Shown one piece after another: positions 47,648 through 58,933 of a stretch of DNA of 64,000 nucleotides. Source of the DNA: Sphingomonas flavescens. GTDB taxonomy: Bacteria; Pseudomonadota; Alphaproteobacteria; Sphingomonadales; Sphingomonadaceae. Location of the stretch: contig NZ_CP133016.1 of the NCBI RefSeq assembly GCF_030866745.1, forward strand, positions 1,488,001 through 1,552,000, written 5' to 3'. Both the position numbers and the translations under genes were made by a program. The notes beneath the pieces were generated by a model, which saw only the letters and a list, made by a program, of their open reading frames with translations, did not search any database and was not told the origin of the DNA. Every line of letters begins with the position of its first letter. Positions within the stretch are counted from its first letter, which is position 1.

Positions 47648-47666
47648 CTAACCCGGTCTTAACCAT
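47648..47666 (+). promoter_or_regulatory. CtrA-like box upstream of the chemoreceptor gene
   Basis: CTAA (47648-47651), seven bases, then TTAACCAT (47659-47666). The consensus CtrA box is TTAA-N7-TTAA(C), so this has one mismatch with exact spacing. It lies 56 bases before the chemoreceptor ATG. In sphingomonads CtrA is known to control flagellar and chemotaxis genes, so the position makes sense. Read by eye only. Confidence 0.42.
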
Positions 47667-47721
47667 TCGCGGCGCATGGACGGTGTCACACAGATCAAGC
47701 GCGACGACGGAGATTGAACGG

Positions 47722-49011
47722 ATGGGTGCCGACACTGGACAGCTGCAGCGTCTGACCGACGAGCAGGTGAATGCGCGGCTGGCGGCCTACAATGGCGACA
47801 AGTCCCTTGATCGCGACGTCAAGCTGCTGCGCGACAATGTCGCCGACATCATCGCTTCCGAAGTCGTTTCGCAATTCGGGAAGCAGCGCGCCGAGCGTTT
47901 CTCCGCCGCTTATGCGGCCAGCGTGGACGCCACCTGGATCCAGAACATGGCCGGCTACGGCCGCGAAATCTACGCCGAACGCACATCGGTCCCCGCCTAT
48001 ATGGTCGCGAAGAGCCAAGCAGCCAGCCGGATCGTCGCCCGGATCGTCGAGCGCTATGCCGATGACACCGAGAAGATGGAGGAACTGCTGTGCGCATTCC
48101 ACCGTGTCAGCCAGGCGGAGACTGACATCATTCTGGCGCAGGTCTCCCTGCTCGAAGCCAACGATGCCGCCGATCGCCGCGGCCGTGAAAATGGCGAGTT
48201 CGAGCGCCGCGTGTCGGATCTTGTCCGGGCCAGCACGGAACAGTCCAAGTCGCTGACCGAACGCACGCGTTCGACCGCCGCTTCGGCGCGGGGAATGTTG
48301 AGCAAAACGAGTGAAGTGGCGGCCGCTGCTGAACAATCGGCGGTCGCCATGCGCGAAGCCGCGCAAACGGCCGCCGGCCTGATCAGGGCGATCGAGGATG
48401 CGCGGACCGAGGTGGAAGTCGCGGCAGGCGTCGCCACGCGCGCCGGTGACCAGGCCAGCCAGGCCGTGAAGGTCAGCCAGGCGCTGTCGGCGCACGTCGA
48501 AGCTATCGAATCCATTTTGAGCCTGATTCGCGACATCGCGGGCCAGACCAACCTCCTCGCCCTGAACGCCACGATCGAAGCGGCCCGTGCGGGCGATGCC
48601 GGTCGTGGCTTCGCCGTCGTGGCCCAAGAGGTGAAGAGTCTCGCCTCGCAGACGGCGCGGGCGACTGACGATATTACCGCCAAGATCACCGCGATCCAGC
48701 AGGCCACCCGCCAGACGGTGGAAGCCAATGGGTCGATCGAAGATACGGTCGAAGAAGTGCAGCACTCCGCCGACCGCATCCGCGAGGCGATGGAATTGCA
48801 GGCGCAGACGGTGACCATGATCACCGCCGCCGTCGACGAGACCGCGCTCGCGGCCGACTCGATGAGCTCGACCATTGCCGCCATCCGCGCCGACACCGAG
48901 AACGTCGCGACCGACATCGATCAGGTCGAGCAGGGCTTCGGCCGCTTCTCCGAGCAGATCGCGAACTTCAATTCCACCGCTCGCGCATTCGTCAACGGGA
49001 TGGCCGCCTAA
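47722..49011 (+). CDS. Soluble methyl-accepting chemotaxis protein
   Basis: A 429-residue cytoplasmic chemoreceptor with no membrane helix. The C-terminal signalling hairpin is complete: the highly conserved tip [21 protein letters not shown] is followed by the [15 protein letters not shown] half. The N-terminal 150 residues are helical ([45 protein letters not shown]). Position and size are reminiscent of a globin-coupled sensor, but I cannot place a proximal heme histidine with confidence. The start at 47722 follows GGAG; an upstream GTG at 47683 is less likely. It may sense oxygen or redox state if heme-bound. Confidence 0.88.
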   Translation: MGADTGQLQRLTDEQVNARLAAYNGDKSLDRDVKLLRDNVADIIASEVVSQFGKQRAERFSAAYAASVDATWIQNMAGYGREIYAERTSVPAYMVAKSQAASRIVARIVERYADDTEKMEELLCAFHRVSQAETDIILAQVSLLEANDAADRRGRENGEFERRVSDLVRASTEQSKSLTERTRSTAASARGMLSKTSEVAAAAEQSAVAMREAAQTAAGLIRAIEDARTEVEVAAGVATRAGDQASQAVKVSQALSAHVEAIESILSLIRDIAGQTNLLALNATIEAARAGDAGRGFAVVAQEVKSLASQTARATDDITAKITAIQQATRQTVEANGSIEDTVEEVQHSADRIREAMELQAQTVTMITAAVDETALAADSMSSTIAAIRADTENVATDIDQVEQGFGRFSEQIANFNSTARAFVNGMAA

Positions 49012-49051
49012 ACCTCTCCCGTTGATCGCGGGGGCGGGATATAGCCGCCCC

Positions 49052-49756
49052 ATGAACATCCTGATCACCGGCGCGAGCCGCGGCATCGGCGGCGCCGCCT
49101 ATGCCTTGCTCAAGAAGAATGGCCATCGGGTCGTGGGACATTCGACGCTCGGCAGCGACACGCTGATTGCCGGGGACCTGATGGACCCGGCCGCGCCGCG
49201 CAACATCTGGGACACTGCGCTCGATGAGCTCGACGGCCGGATCGACGTCCTCGTCAACAACGCCGGCGTCTATGAAGCCGTGTCCGACAATGCGCCCGAC
49301 GAGGAATGGCACGCCGCCTGGTCGCGGACGATGACCATCAACCTGCAAGCGGCCGCTGACCTGTGCCGGCTCGCGGTCTCACATTTCCTCGACCGTGGCG
49401 GAGAAGGCCGGATCGTCAACATCGCCAGCCGCGCCGGCTATCGCGGGGATAGCCCGCAGCATTGGCACTATGCCGCGTCCAAGGCGGGGATGATCGGCAT
49501 GACTAAGACCGTCGCGCGCGGTTATGCAGCGGACGGCATCCTCTGCTTCGGCGTCGCGCCGGGCTTCACCGTGTCGGAGATGACCGCCGAATATCTGCAG
49601 GGCCGCGGCGGCGCGAAAATCCTCGCCGACATTCCGCTGGGCCGCGTTGCCTCGACCGACGAGGTCGCCGAAGTCATCCGCTGGCTATCGGTCGACGCGC
49701 CTGCTTCATCGACGGGCAATGTCGTTGACGTGAATGGGGCAAGCTATGTTCGCTAG
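49052..49756 (+). CDS. Short-chain dehydrogenase/reductase (SDR)
   Basis: A 234-residue classical SDR. The cofactor loop is TGASRGIG near residue 6, then NNAG; the active site is Ser in IVNIASRAG and Tyr-Ala-Ala-Ser-Lys (HYAASKAG). The C-terminal GRVASTDEVAEVIRWLSVDA with NVVDVNGA is the usual end. Resembles 3-oxoacyl-ACP reductase-like or secondary-alcohol dehydrogenases; substrate unknown. It overlaps the metallo-beta-lactamase gene by 11 bases, so the two are co-translated. Confidence 0.9.
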   Translation: MNILITGASRGIGGAAYALLKKNGHRVVGHSTLGSDTLIAGDLMDPAAPRNIWDTALDELDGRIDVLVNNAGVYEAVSDNAPDEEWHAAWSRTMTINLQAAADLCRLAVSHFLDRGGEGRIVNIASRAGYRGDSPQHWHYAASKAGMIGMTKTVARGYAADGILCFGVAPGFTVSEMTAEYLQGRGGAKILADIPLGRVASTDEVAEVIRWLSVDAPASSTGNVVDVNGASYVR

Positions 49757-50666
49757 CCTCGTCCTTCTCGCCGCGATGCAAAACATCGTCGTTCCCCTCG
49801 GCAAGCCCCCGCGCGTCATCGAGCAGCCACGCGCGCCGATCGAAACGGCGGGGCCGCGCTGGGCGCTCGCCTGCGACGGCTCTGACGACTGGAACAAGCC
49901 GGCGCCCCCCGTCCGCATTCACGCGAACACCTACGAAGTAGGCACTTGCGGCATATCGTCGATCCTCATCGTCGGCGACCAAGGCGACATCCTGATCGAC
50001 GGAGGGCCGGAGGCGGCCGCGGATGTGATCGCCGCCAACATCCGCAAGCTCGGCTATGACATTCGCGACGTCCGCTTCATCCTAACCAGCCACGAGCACT
50101 TGGATCACGTCGGCGGTATCGCGCAGCTACAGCGTGCGAGCGGCGCGACCGTCGTAACATCCGTGCCGGCGAAGAAGGTGCTGGAGACCGGGACGGTCGA
50201 CGCGAACGACCCCCAGGCGGGTTTGCTGAAGCCGTTTCCCCCGGTCCCCGTCGGCCGCACCGTGGTCGACGGACAGGAAGTCCGGCTTGGCAACCTGATG
50301 CTCACAGCGATCGCGACCCCCGGACATACCGCTGGCGCGCTAAGCTGGCGCTGGGTCAGCTGCGACGGCGGCGTGTGTCGGACCATCTTGTATGCCGACA
50401 GCCTCAGCCCGGTGAGCCGCGATGGCTATCGCTTCAGTGATCATCCGGCATGGCTGACCGCCTACCGCGCCTCGATTGCGAAGGTTGCGACGAGCCCGTG
50501 CGAGATCCTGATCACGCCTCATCCGTCCGCGAGCCAGATGCCGCAGCGTTTCGCGCTTGGCCGGCCTTTGCTCGATGAAAATGCGTGCAAGGCCTACGCC
50601 GCAGCGAAGACAAAGGATTTGGATGAGCGGCTAGCCAAGGAAGCTGCCGTGGCACCCGCCAAGTGA
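49746..50666 (+). CDS. Subclass B3-like metallo-beta-lactamase
   Basis: A 306-residue exported zinc hydrolase. After a short signal (MFASLVLLAAMQN) comes the B3 entry segment GTCGISSILIV. Zinc ligands are His116-Glu-His118-Leu-Asp120-His121 (SHEHLDHVGG), His194 (TPGHTAGALSW) and His259 (TPHPSAS); YADSLSP provides the B3-typical serine. All ligands are present, so activity is plausible. Related sphingomonad B3 enzymes hydrolyse carbapenems, but activity here is unproven. The ATG at 49746 lies inside the SDR gene and the stop overlaps the prmA GTG (GTGA). Confidence 0.88.
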   Translation: MFASLVLLAAMQNIVVPLGKPPRVIEQPRAPIETAGPRWALACDGSDDWNKPAPPVRIHANTYEVGTCGISSILIVGDQGDILIDGGPEAAADVIAANIRKLGYDIRDVRFILTSHEHLDHVGGIAQLQRASGATVVTSVPAKKVLETGTVDANDPQAGLLKPFPPVPVGRTVVDGQEVRLGNLMLTAIATPGHTAGALSWRWVSCDGGVCRTILYADSLSPVSRDGYRFSDHPAWLTAYRASIAKVATSPCEILITPHPSASQMPQRFALGRPLLDENACKAYAAAKTKDLDERLAKEAAVAPAK

Positions 50667-51541
50667 GTTGGCGCGTCACAATTCCCTGTAATCGCGCGCA
50701 GGGAGAAGCGATCGAACAATTGGAGGATTTGCCCGCATTCGGCGAAAGCCCGCCCGTGCTGGTGGCGGATGAGCCTGATGAATCGCGTCCCGACGACTGG
50801 CTGATCCACGCCTATCTCGAGCATGAACCGACACCGGAAGAGGTTGCCGCGCTCGCAAGCCTGGGGTCGGGTGCGCCGAAGGTCGAGGCGCTCGGCGAGG
50901 ATGACTGGGTGACCATGAGCCAGCAAGGCCTGGAGCCGATCCACGCCGGCCGTTTCACGGTCCACACGCCGACCTATCGGCCCGAACCCGATCGAGTCAG
51001 CTTCGAGATTGACGCAGGACTGGCTTTTGGGACCGGCCAGCACGCAACGACCAGCGGCTGCCTCGCAGTACTCGACCAGCTGGAACGCGATGGCGCGCAA
51101 TTCTCCAATGTCGCGGACATCGGCACCGGGACCGGGCTGCTCGCCTTCGCGGCGATGGCGTTGTGGCCGGAGGCCCGCTGCATCGCCACCGATGTCGACC
51201 CGGTCGCCGTTGACGTGGCTCGCGACAATGCGGCAATCAACAGTGTCGCGCTGGGGCACGGCCCGGGCGAGCTACTCCTGGCGGTGGCCGACGGCTTGGA
51301 CTCGCCAGTCCTGACTGCGCGCGCGCCTTTCGACCTCCTGATCGCCAACATCCTGGCCGGACCGTTGATCGAGTTCGCAGCTGCGTTCGCTGGTTCCGTT
51401 GAGCAAGACGGGAGGATCATCCTTGCGGGCCTGCTCGACACCCAGGCCGACAATGTGATCGCCGCCTACGCGGCGGTTGGCTGCCCGCTGGAGTACCGCA
51501 GTGCGGCCGAATGGCCGGTTGTCGTTTGCCGGAAGGCCTGA
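50663..51541 (+). CDS. prmA: 50S ribosomal protein L11 methyltransferase PrmA
   Basis: A 292-residue SAM-dependent enzyme that trimethylates lysines and the N-terminal amine of ribosomal protein L11. The N-terminal L11-binding domain (about 1-90) is followed by the methyltransferase domain with the family segment LAFGTGQHATTSGCLA, motif I ADIGTGTGLLAFAA and IANILAGPL. The GTG start overlaps the metallo-beta-lactamase stop (GTGA). Co-transcription with a resistance-type gene is by proximity only. Confidence 0.94.
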   Translation: MSWRVTIPCNRAQGEAIEQLEDLPAFGESPPVLVADEPDESRPDDWLIHAYLEHEPTPEEVAALASLGSGAPKVEALGEDDWVTMSQQGLEPIHAGRFTVHTPTYRPEPDRVSFEIDAGLAFGTGQHATTSGCLAVLDQLERDGAQFSNVADIGTGTGLLAFAAMALWPEARCIATDVDPVAVDVARDNAAINSVALGHGPGELLLAVADGLDSPVLTARAPFDLLIANILAGPLIEFAAAFAGSVEQDGRIILAGLLDTQADNVIAAYAAVGCPLEYRSAAEWPVVVCRKA

Positions 51542-51601
51542 CCGGCCGACCTTGTCGCGCTTGAACTGCCGTGCCAGCAAGCGCTCCGGGGGGATGCGCG
51601 G

Positions 51602-52153
51602 ATGGGCGAGTTCGATTTCTATTATTCGTTCTACGGGCTGCTGCTGAGCCTTTCCGCCGGCACGGTCATCATCCGCTGCGCCGATGCAATCAGTGAGCGA
51701 AACGGCCGGCACATCGGGCTGCTGACGCCGCTGCTCGGCACCTTCATCCTGCTCGACATCACCAGCTTCTGGATCTGGGCGTGGCGCGCGCGAGCGCATT
51801 TCCACATCAGCTACGCATCCATGTATTTCGGGCTGGGGCTGTCACTTTGCTACTTCTTCGCCGCGACCCAGGTGTTCCCCAAGGAAGACGGCAACTGGAA
51901 GTCGCTCGACGAGCATTATTGGGCGCGGAAGCGGTACGTTTTGCCCGGCATCATTCTCGCCAACGCGGCCGTGATCGCGCAGGGTTTCGTGGTCGCGATG
52001 GGCAATTTTGACGCCGGATTCTACATCACGCAGGCATTCTACTGGGTGCCGCTGCTCGCGCTGATGTTCACCCGCAACAAGTGGGTCGACACGGCCCTGC
52101 TCGCGGCCCTTTGCCTCTATTACGTGCTCGGAGCTTTCGTGCTCGGCTGGTGA
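51602..52153 (+). CDS. Unknown membrane protein
   Basis: A 183-residue protein with five predicted membrane helices (about 5-25, 40-60, 65-90, 110-130, 140-180). A short charged loop after the third helix reads VFPKEDGNWKSLDEHYWARKRY. The start ATG 51602 is preceded by a G-rich ribosome binding site (GGGGGG). I recognise no family or catalytic motif. It lies 60 bases after prmA and stops a few bases from the ligA stop. It could be the last gene of the SDR-MBL-prmA transcript. Confidence 0.72.
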   Translation: MGEFDFYYSFYGLLLSLSAGTVIIRCADAISERNGRHIGLLTPLLGTFILLDITSFWIWAWRARAHFHISYASMYFGLGLSLCYFFAATQVFPKEDGNWKSLDEHYWARKRYVLPGIILANAAVIAQGFVVAMGNFDAGFYITQAFYWVPLLALMFTRNKWVDTALLAALCLYYVLGAFVLGW

Positions 52154-52156
52154 GCG

Positions 52157-54910
<2,754 letters not shown>

Positions 54911-54914
<4 letters not shown>

Positions 54915-55423
54915 TCCATTTCCCTTGCCAATTCGGCCAGCTTGGCCACGGTGTTCATGTTCCGCGCGGTGCCGAGAGCCTTGCCGCCGAGCTTCAGCTT
55001 CGACCGGCCCTGACCGCTGGGAAAATGGACATAGATTTCGCGTTTGCCGAGCGCCAGTCGTTCGTCGTCGACATTCCGCACGGAATCGATCGCTTCGTCG
55101 GATTGAGGTTCGTCGTAGAAGATAGCGACGACCCGATTGCCGGGCTCGTCGGCGAACGGATTGGCATCTGCGACCGCCTTCATCTCCGCTGCCGTCCGGA
55201 TCATCACCTCCAGCGGCTTACCGAAATGCGACTTGAGCGCCGCTTGCAGCTGATCTTTCACTTCGGCCTCGGCGGCGCTGCTGACGAACAGCAGGTTGCC
55301 GCTGGCGATATAAGTCCGCACACATTCGTAGCCGAGCTTGTCCGCGAAGGCCTTGAGGTCTGTCATCTTGAGCTGGCGGCCGCCGACGTTCACCCCGCGC
55401 AGCAGCGCGACATAGGCGGTCAT
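54911..55423 (-). CDS. DUF1697 domain protein
   Basis: A 170-residue protein. The family opening is exact: AYVALLRGVNVGGRQLKM (ALLRGINVGG type), followed by YIASGNLLFVSSA. The fold is a ferredoxin-like/alpha-beta sandwich. No catalytic function has been assigned to DUF1697. It is tied by four-base overlaps to recN upstream (55420-55423) and DLH downstream (54911-54914). The arrangement recN-DUF1697-DLH-ligA seems lineage-specific; a role in repair is only a guess from position. Confidence 0.85.
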
Positions 55424-57072
55424 GCAGCGTCGAGCAGGCGCGCGGCCTGGGCGCGGGCTTCCTCCGTGACCGAGGCACCCGACAGCATCCGGGCGATTTC
55501 CTCGCGGCGCTCGTCCTCGCTCAACTTGCGAACCGTAGTACGCGTGCCGTCCGGTCCGCTGGCCTTTTCGATCCTAAAGTGATGCGCGGCCCGGGCCGCA
55601 ACCTGCGGGGAGTGGGTGACGACCAGCACCTGGCTGCGTTCCGACAGCCGCGCCAACCGGTCGCCAATGGCGCTGGCAACCGCGCCGCCGACCCCGCGAT
55701 CGATCTCGTCGAAGATCATCGTCGCTGCGCCGCCGGCTTCAGCCAGCGCGACCTTCAGCGCCAGGATGAAGCGCGACAACTCGCCGCCCGATGCGATGCG
55801 CGTGAGAGCGCCGAAGGGCGCGCCCGGATTGGTCGACACCTCAAACTCTACGCGATCTGTACCCGACGGTCCCGCTTCCGCAGGCGTTACTGCCGTGCGG
55901 AACCGCGCCGCCTCCAGCTTCAGAGGCTGCAGTTCGGCCATCACGGCAGCATCCAGACGCGCGGCGGCCTCGATCCGTTGCTGGCTCAGCGCCAACGCCG
56001 CTTCGCCGAACGCACGGCGGGCTTCGGCCAGCTGCACATCCAGTTCGTCAATCCTCGCTCCGCCAGCCTCAATGGCTAACAACTGCTCGCGCATCTGCGC
56101 CCCGAGAACCGCGAGCTGGTCCGGCTCCACGCGATGCTTTCGCGCCAGCCCGCGGATGTCGAACAACCGCGCCTCCACCTGATCCAGCCGGGCAGGATCG
56201 AACGCCATTGCTTCGGCTGCACGCGCAATTCGGTCATCGGCCTCGCTGGTTTCGATCACCGCGCGGTCGAGTGCCGCCAGCGCCTCGCCGAGAAGGGGAT
56301 GATCCGCCGCCCCGCGTTCGATCCGCCGCGCCGCCTGCCGCAATTGCGCCAGCGCGCCGTCGGATCCGCCGAGAAGCTCGTCCAGCCCCGTCAGCGATTC
56401 CCCCGCCTTCATGCCGGCCTGCATCGAAGCCCGGTCTTCCGCCAGCCTTGTCTCTTCGCCTTCCTCGGGTCCAAGCGCCTCGATCTCTGCCGAGGCATGC
56501 TCCAGCCACTCGCGATCCCGTTCGGCGCTCGCGGCCGCCGCCCGCGCTTCAAGCAGGTCAGCCTCAATGCGCGTGACCTGCGCCCACGCACGCCCGACCA
56601 CGGTCCCGTCAAGGCTACCGAAAACATCGAGCAGGGCGCGGTGGCCCTTTGGATTGAGCAATCCCCGATCGTCATGCTGACCGTGGATTTCAATCATCGC
56701 CGACCCAAGCTCACGCAGCAGTCCAGCTGGCACGCTTGCCCCGCTGACGAAGGCGCGGCTGCCACCATCGCTCTTGACGGTCCGGCGAATAATCACCGGC
56801 TCACCCGGCTCAGGATCGATGCCCTGCTCCCGCAGGACCGCGAATGCGGCGTGGTCCGGCGGCAAGTCAATCTCGGCGGATACAGACGCACTGTCCTGTC
56901 CTGCGCGAACGAGCCCCGTGTCGGCGCGCGCACCAAGCGCCAGGCCCAGCGCATCGAGCAGGATGGATTTTCCCGCACCCGTCTCACCCGTGAGCACGCC
57001 AAGACCCGGCTGAAATTCCAATTCAAGCCGCTCAACGAGCACGATGTTATTGACGGCGAGCTGCCTCAGCAT
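55420..57072 (-). CDS. recN: DNA repair protein RecN
   Basis: A 550-residue SMC-like ATPase for double-strand break repair. The N-terminal Walker A is GETGAGKS at residues 29-36, preceded by the family-typical LAVNNIVLVERLELEF. A long coiled-coil middle (about 150-350) follows. The C-terminal signature and Walker B are ASGGELSRFILALKVALAE and TMIFDEIDRGVGGAVASAIG. The start follows bamD by 16 bases. No SOS box can sit between them; regulation would come from further upstream. Confidence 0.95.
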   Translation of the reverse strand: MLRQLAVNNIVLVERLELEFQPGLGVLTGETGAGKSILLDALGLALGARADTGLVRAGQDSASVSAEIDLPPDHAAFAVLREQGIDPEPGEPVIIRRTVKSDGGSRAFVSGASVPAGLLRELGSAMIEIHGQHDDRGLLNPKGHRALLDVFGSLDGTVVGRAWAQVTRIEADLLEARAAAASAERDREWLEHASAEIEALGPEEGEETRLAEDRASMQAGMKAGESLTGLDELLGGSDGALAQLRQAARRIERGAADHPLLGEALAALDRAVIETSEADDRIARAAEAMAFDPARLDQVEARLFDIRGLARKHRVEPDQLAVLGAQMREQLLAIEAGGARIDELDVQLAEARRAFGEAALALSQQRIEAAARLDAAVMAELQPLKLEAARFRTAVTPAEAGPSGTDRVEFEVSTNPGAPFGALTRIASGGELSRFILALKVALAEAGGAATMIFDEIDRGVGGAVASAIGDRLARLSERSQVLVVTHSPQVAARAAHHFRIEKASGPDGTRTTVRKLSEDERREEIARMLSGASVTEEARAQAARLLDAA

Positions 57073-57088
57073 GGCACTCGCCCGGGAG

Positions 57089-57892
57089 TCACTTGCGCGA
57101 CGCGGTCCGCCGCTGGGTCTGGCGGTTCTCCTGGCCGAGCAGCTTCAGCGACTGCTTGTACCAACTCGACTCCGGATAGTTACGGCCGAGCACCGCCGCG
57201 GCCTTCTGTGCTTCCGCCGGGACGCCGAGCGCGAGATAACATTCGACCAGCCGCTCCAGCGCTTCGGGCGCGTGCGTCGTCGTCTGGTAATTGTCGATCA
57301 CTGACCGGAAGCGGTAAGTCGCCGCCAGCCATTGGCCGGAGCGCTGGTAGAAGCGGCCGACCTCCATCTCCTTGCCCGCAAGGTGATCCTTGATGAGGTC
57401 GAGCTTGAGGCGCGCGTCGTCGGCGTATCGCGTTTCGGGATAACGGCGGATCAGCTCGCCGAAGGCGTCCGACGCTTGCTGCGTCGTCGTCTGGTCGCGC
57501 GAAACGTCGTCGATCTGCTGATAATAGCTCATGCCGATCAGATATTGCGCATACGGCGCTTCGGCGTTGCCGGGGTGAATGGTCACGAACCGTTGGGCCG
57601 AACTGACCGCATCCGGATACTTGCGCGCCAGATAATAATTGAAGGCACTCATCAGCTGCGCCCGGCGCGCCCAGACGGAATAGGGATGCTGGCGTTCGAC
57701 TTCGTCGAACAGCTTGGCGGCCATTTCATAATCGCCATTATCCATCGTCCGCTTGGCGGCGGTGTAGAGCGAGCTCACGTCGCGGGCGACATAGGCGGTA
57801 TCGCGCTTGGTCTTCCCAGTCGCGCAGCCGACGAGCGGCAGGACCGCGGCGGCCGCGAACAGGAGTGCAATCGAACGCGAAGACTTCAGCAT
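57089..57892 (-). CDS. bamD: Outer membrane protein assembly factor BamD
   Basis: A 267-residue lipoprotein of the BAM complex. The signal ends in a lipobox (VLPLVGCATG), then TPR repeats fill the rest (SLYTAAKRTMDNGDYEMAAKLFDEVERQHPYSVWARRAQL, MSAFNYYLARKYPDAV, YLIGMSYYQQI). It holds BamA and helps insert beta-barrel proteins such as the TonB receptor at 41.7 kb. ATG 57892 follows a GAGG motif. Long-conserved neighbour of recN and, in many relatives, lpxC. Confidence 0.95.
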   Translation of the reverse strand: MLKSSRSIALLFAAAAVLPLVGCATGKTKRDTAYVARDVSSLYTAAKRTMDNGDYEMAAKLFDEVERQHPYSVWARRAQLMSAFNYYLARKYPDAVSSAQRFVTIHPGNAEAPYAQYLIGMSYYQQIDDVSRDQTTTQQASDAFGELIRRYPETRYADDARLKLDLIKDHLAGKEMEVGRFYQRSGQWLAATYRFRSVIDNYQTTTHAPEALERLVECYLALGVPAEAQKAAAVLGRNYPESSWYKQSLKLLGQENRQTQRRTASRK

Positions 57893-57921
57893 GAGGACCT
57901 CATTAGCGTGGGCTCCAGGGG

Positions 57922-57957
57922 AGGCCAAGCGGGGCATGGATGGGCAAAGCTTGGCCT
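57922..57957 (-). repeat. Inverted repeat between secF and bamD
   Basis: A perfect 9-bp inverted repeat, AGGCCAAGC (57922-57930) and GCTTGGCCT (57949-57957), with an 18-base loop, in the 80-base gap between secF and bamD. No T-run, so not a strong terminator; possibly a partial stop or an mRNA-processing hairpin that sets apart secDF from bamD-recN. Confidence 0.45.
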
Positions 57958-57972
57958 TCGCTGAACGGCAGT

Positions 57973-58923
57973 TCAGGCGGGCTGCGGCTCGGCATCTTCC
58001 TTCTCGTCACCCTTCAGGAAGCTGTCCGGTTGGACCCCAAGCCACACGAGCACCGGCGAGGCGATGTAGATCGACGAGTAGGTACCGATGACGACGCCCA
58101 GGAAGATTGCGATCGCCAGGCCGAAGATAACGGTCGGACCGATCAGCATCAGGATCCCAAGCGCGATCAGCACGGTGAAGGAGGTGACGACGGTGCGTGC
58201 CAGCGTCTCGTTGAGCGACAGGTTGATGAGCGGCAGGATCGCCATCTTGCGATACTTGCGCAGATTTTCGCGAATACGGTCGTAAATGACGACCGTGTCG
58301 TTAAGCGAATAACCGACGATGGTGAGGAACGCGGCGACCACGTTGAGGTCGACCTGCAGCCGGGTGAACGCGAAGAAGCCGAGGGTCATCGCCACGTCGT
58401 GCGCGAGCGTCAGCAATGCGCCGACGCCGAACTGCCATTCGAACCGGAACCAGATGTAAACCGCGATTCCGAGCATCGCGAGCGCCACGGCGATTGCGCT
58501 GTTTTGTGCCAGTTCCTCGCTGACCTTGCCCGACACCGTATCGACGGAGTCGATGGTTGCACCCGGATATTGGGCGGTCACCATCTGCTTCACCCGCGTC
58601 GCGGCGACGTTTGCAGCCGCATCGCCGCCGGCCGCCTTGGGCAGGCGAATCTGAACCGTGCGCGGGCTGCCGAATTCCTGGATCGCCGCCTCGCCGAGTT
58701 GCAGACCGTCCACCCGCTCACGCAGCTGCTCGACATCTACCGGCTGCGGGAACGTCACGCGCACCAGCTGGCCACCGACGAAATCGACGCCGAGATTGAG
58801 ACCACGATAGGCGGTGTAGCCGATCGAGATCACCGTCACGATCAGCGACAGGATCAACGCGAAGTTGCGCCACCGCATGAAGTCCAGATTCGTATGGTCG
58901 GGGACCATCTTGAGCAGTTTCAT
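57973..58923 (-). CDS. secF: Protein translocase subunit SecF
   Basis: A 316-residue RND-type membrane protein that, with SecD, uses the proton gradient to complete protein translocation. Six helices; family blocks are LGVDFVGGQLVRV near residue 50, GYSLNDTVVIYDRIRENLRKY (the D/R of SecF domain D4) and SLNETLARTVVTSFTVLIALGIL. The acidic tail KGDEKEDAEPQPA is usual. Ten bases after secD. Not fused to secD. Confidence 0.96.
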   Translation of the reverse strand: MKLLKMVPDHTNLDFMRWRNFALILSLIVTVISIGYTAYRGLNLGVDFVGGQLVRVTFPQPVDVEQLRERVDGLQLGEAAIQEFGSPRTVQIRLPKAAGGDAAANVAATRVKQMVTAQYPGATIDSVDTVSGKVSEELAQNSAIAVALAMLGIAVYIWFRFEWQFGVGALLTLAHDVAMTLGFFAFTRLQVDLNVVAAFLTIVGYSLNDTVVIYDRIRENLRKYRKMAILPLINLSLNETLARTVVTSFTVLIALGILMLIGPTVIFGLAIAIFLGVVIGTYSSIYIASPVLVWLGVQPDSFLKGDEKEDAEPQPA

Positions 58924-58933
58924 GACGGAGCCC

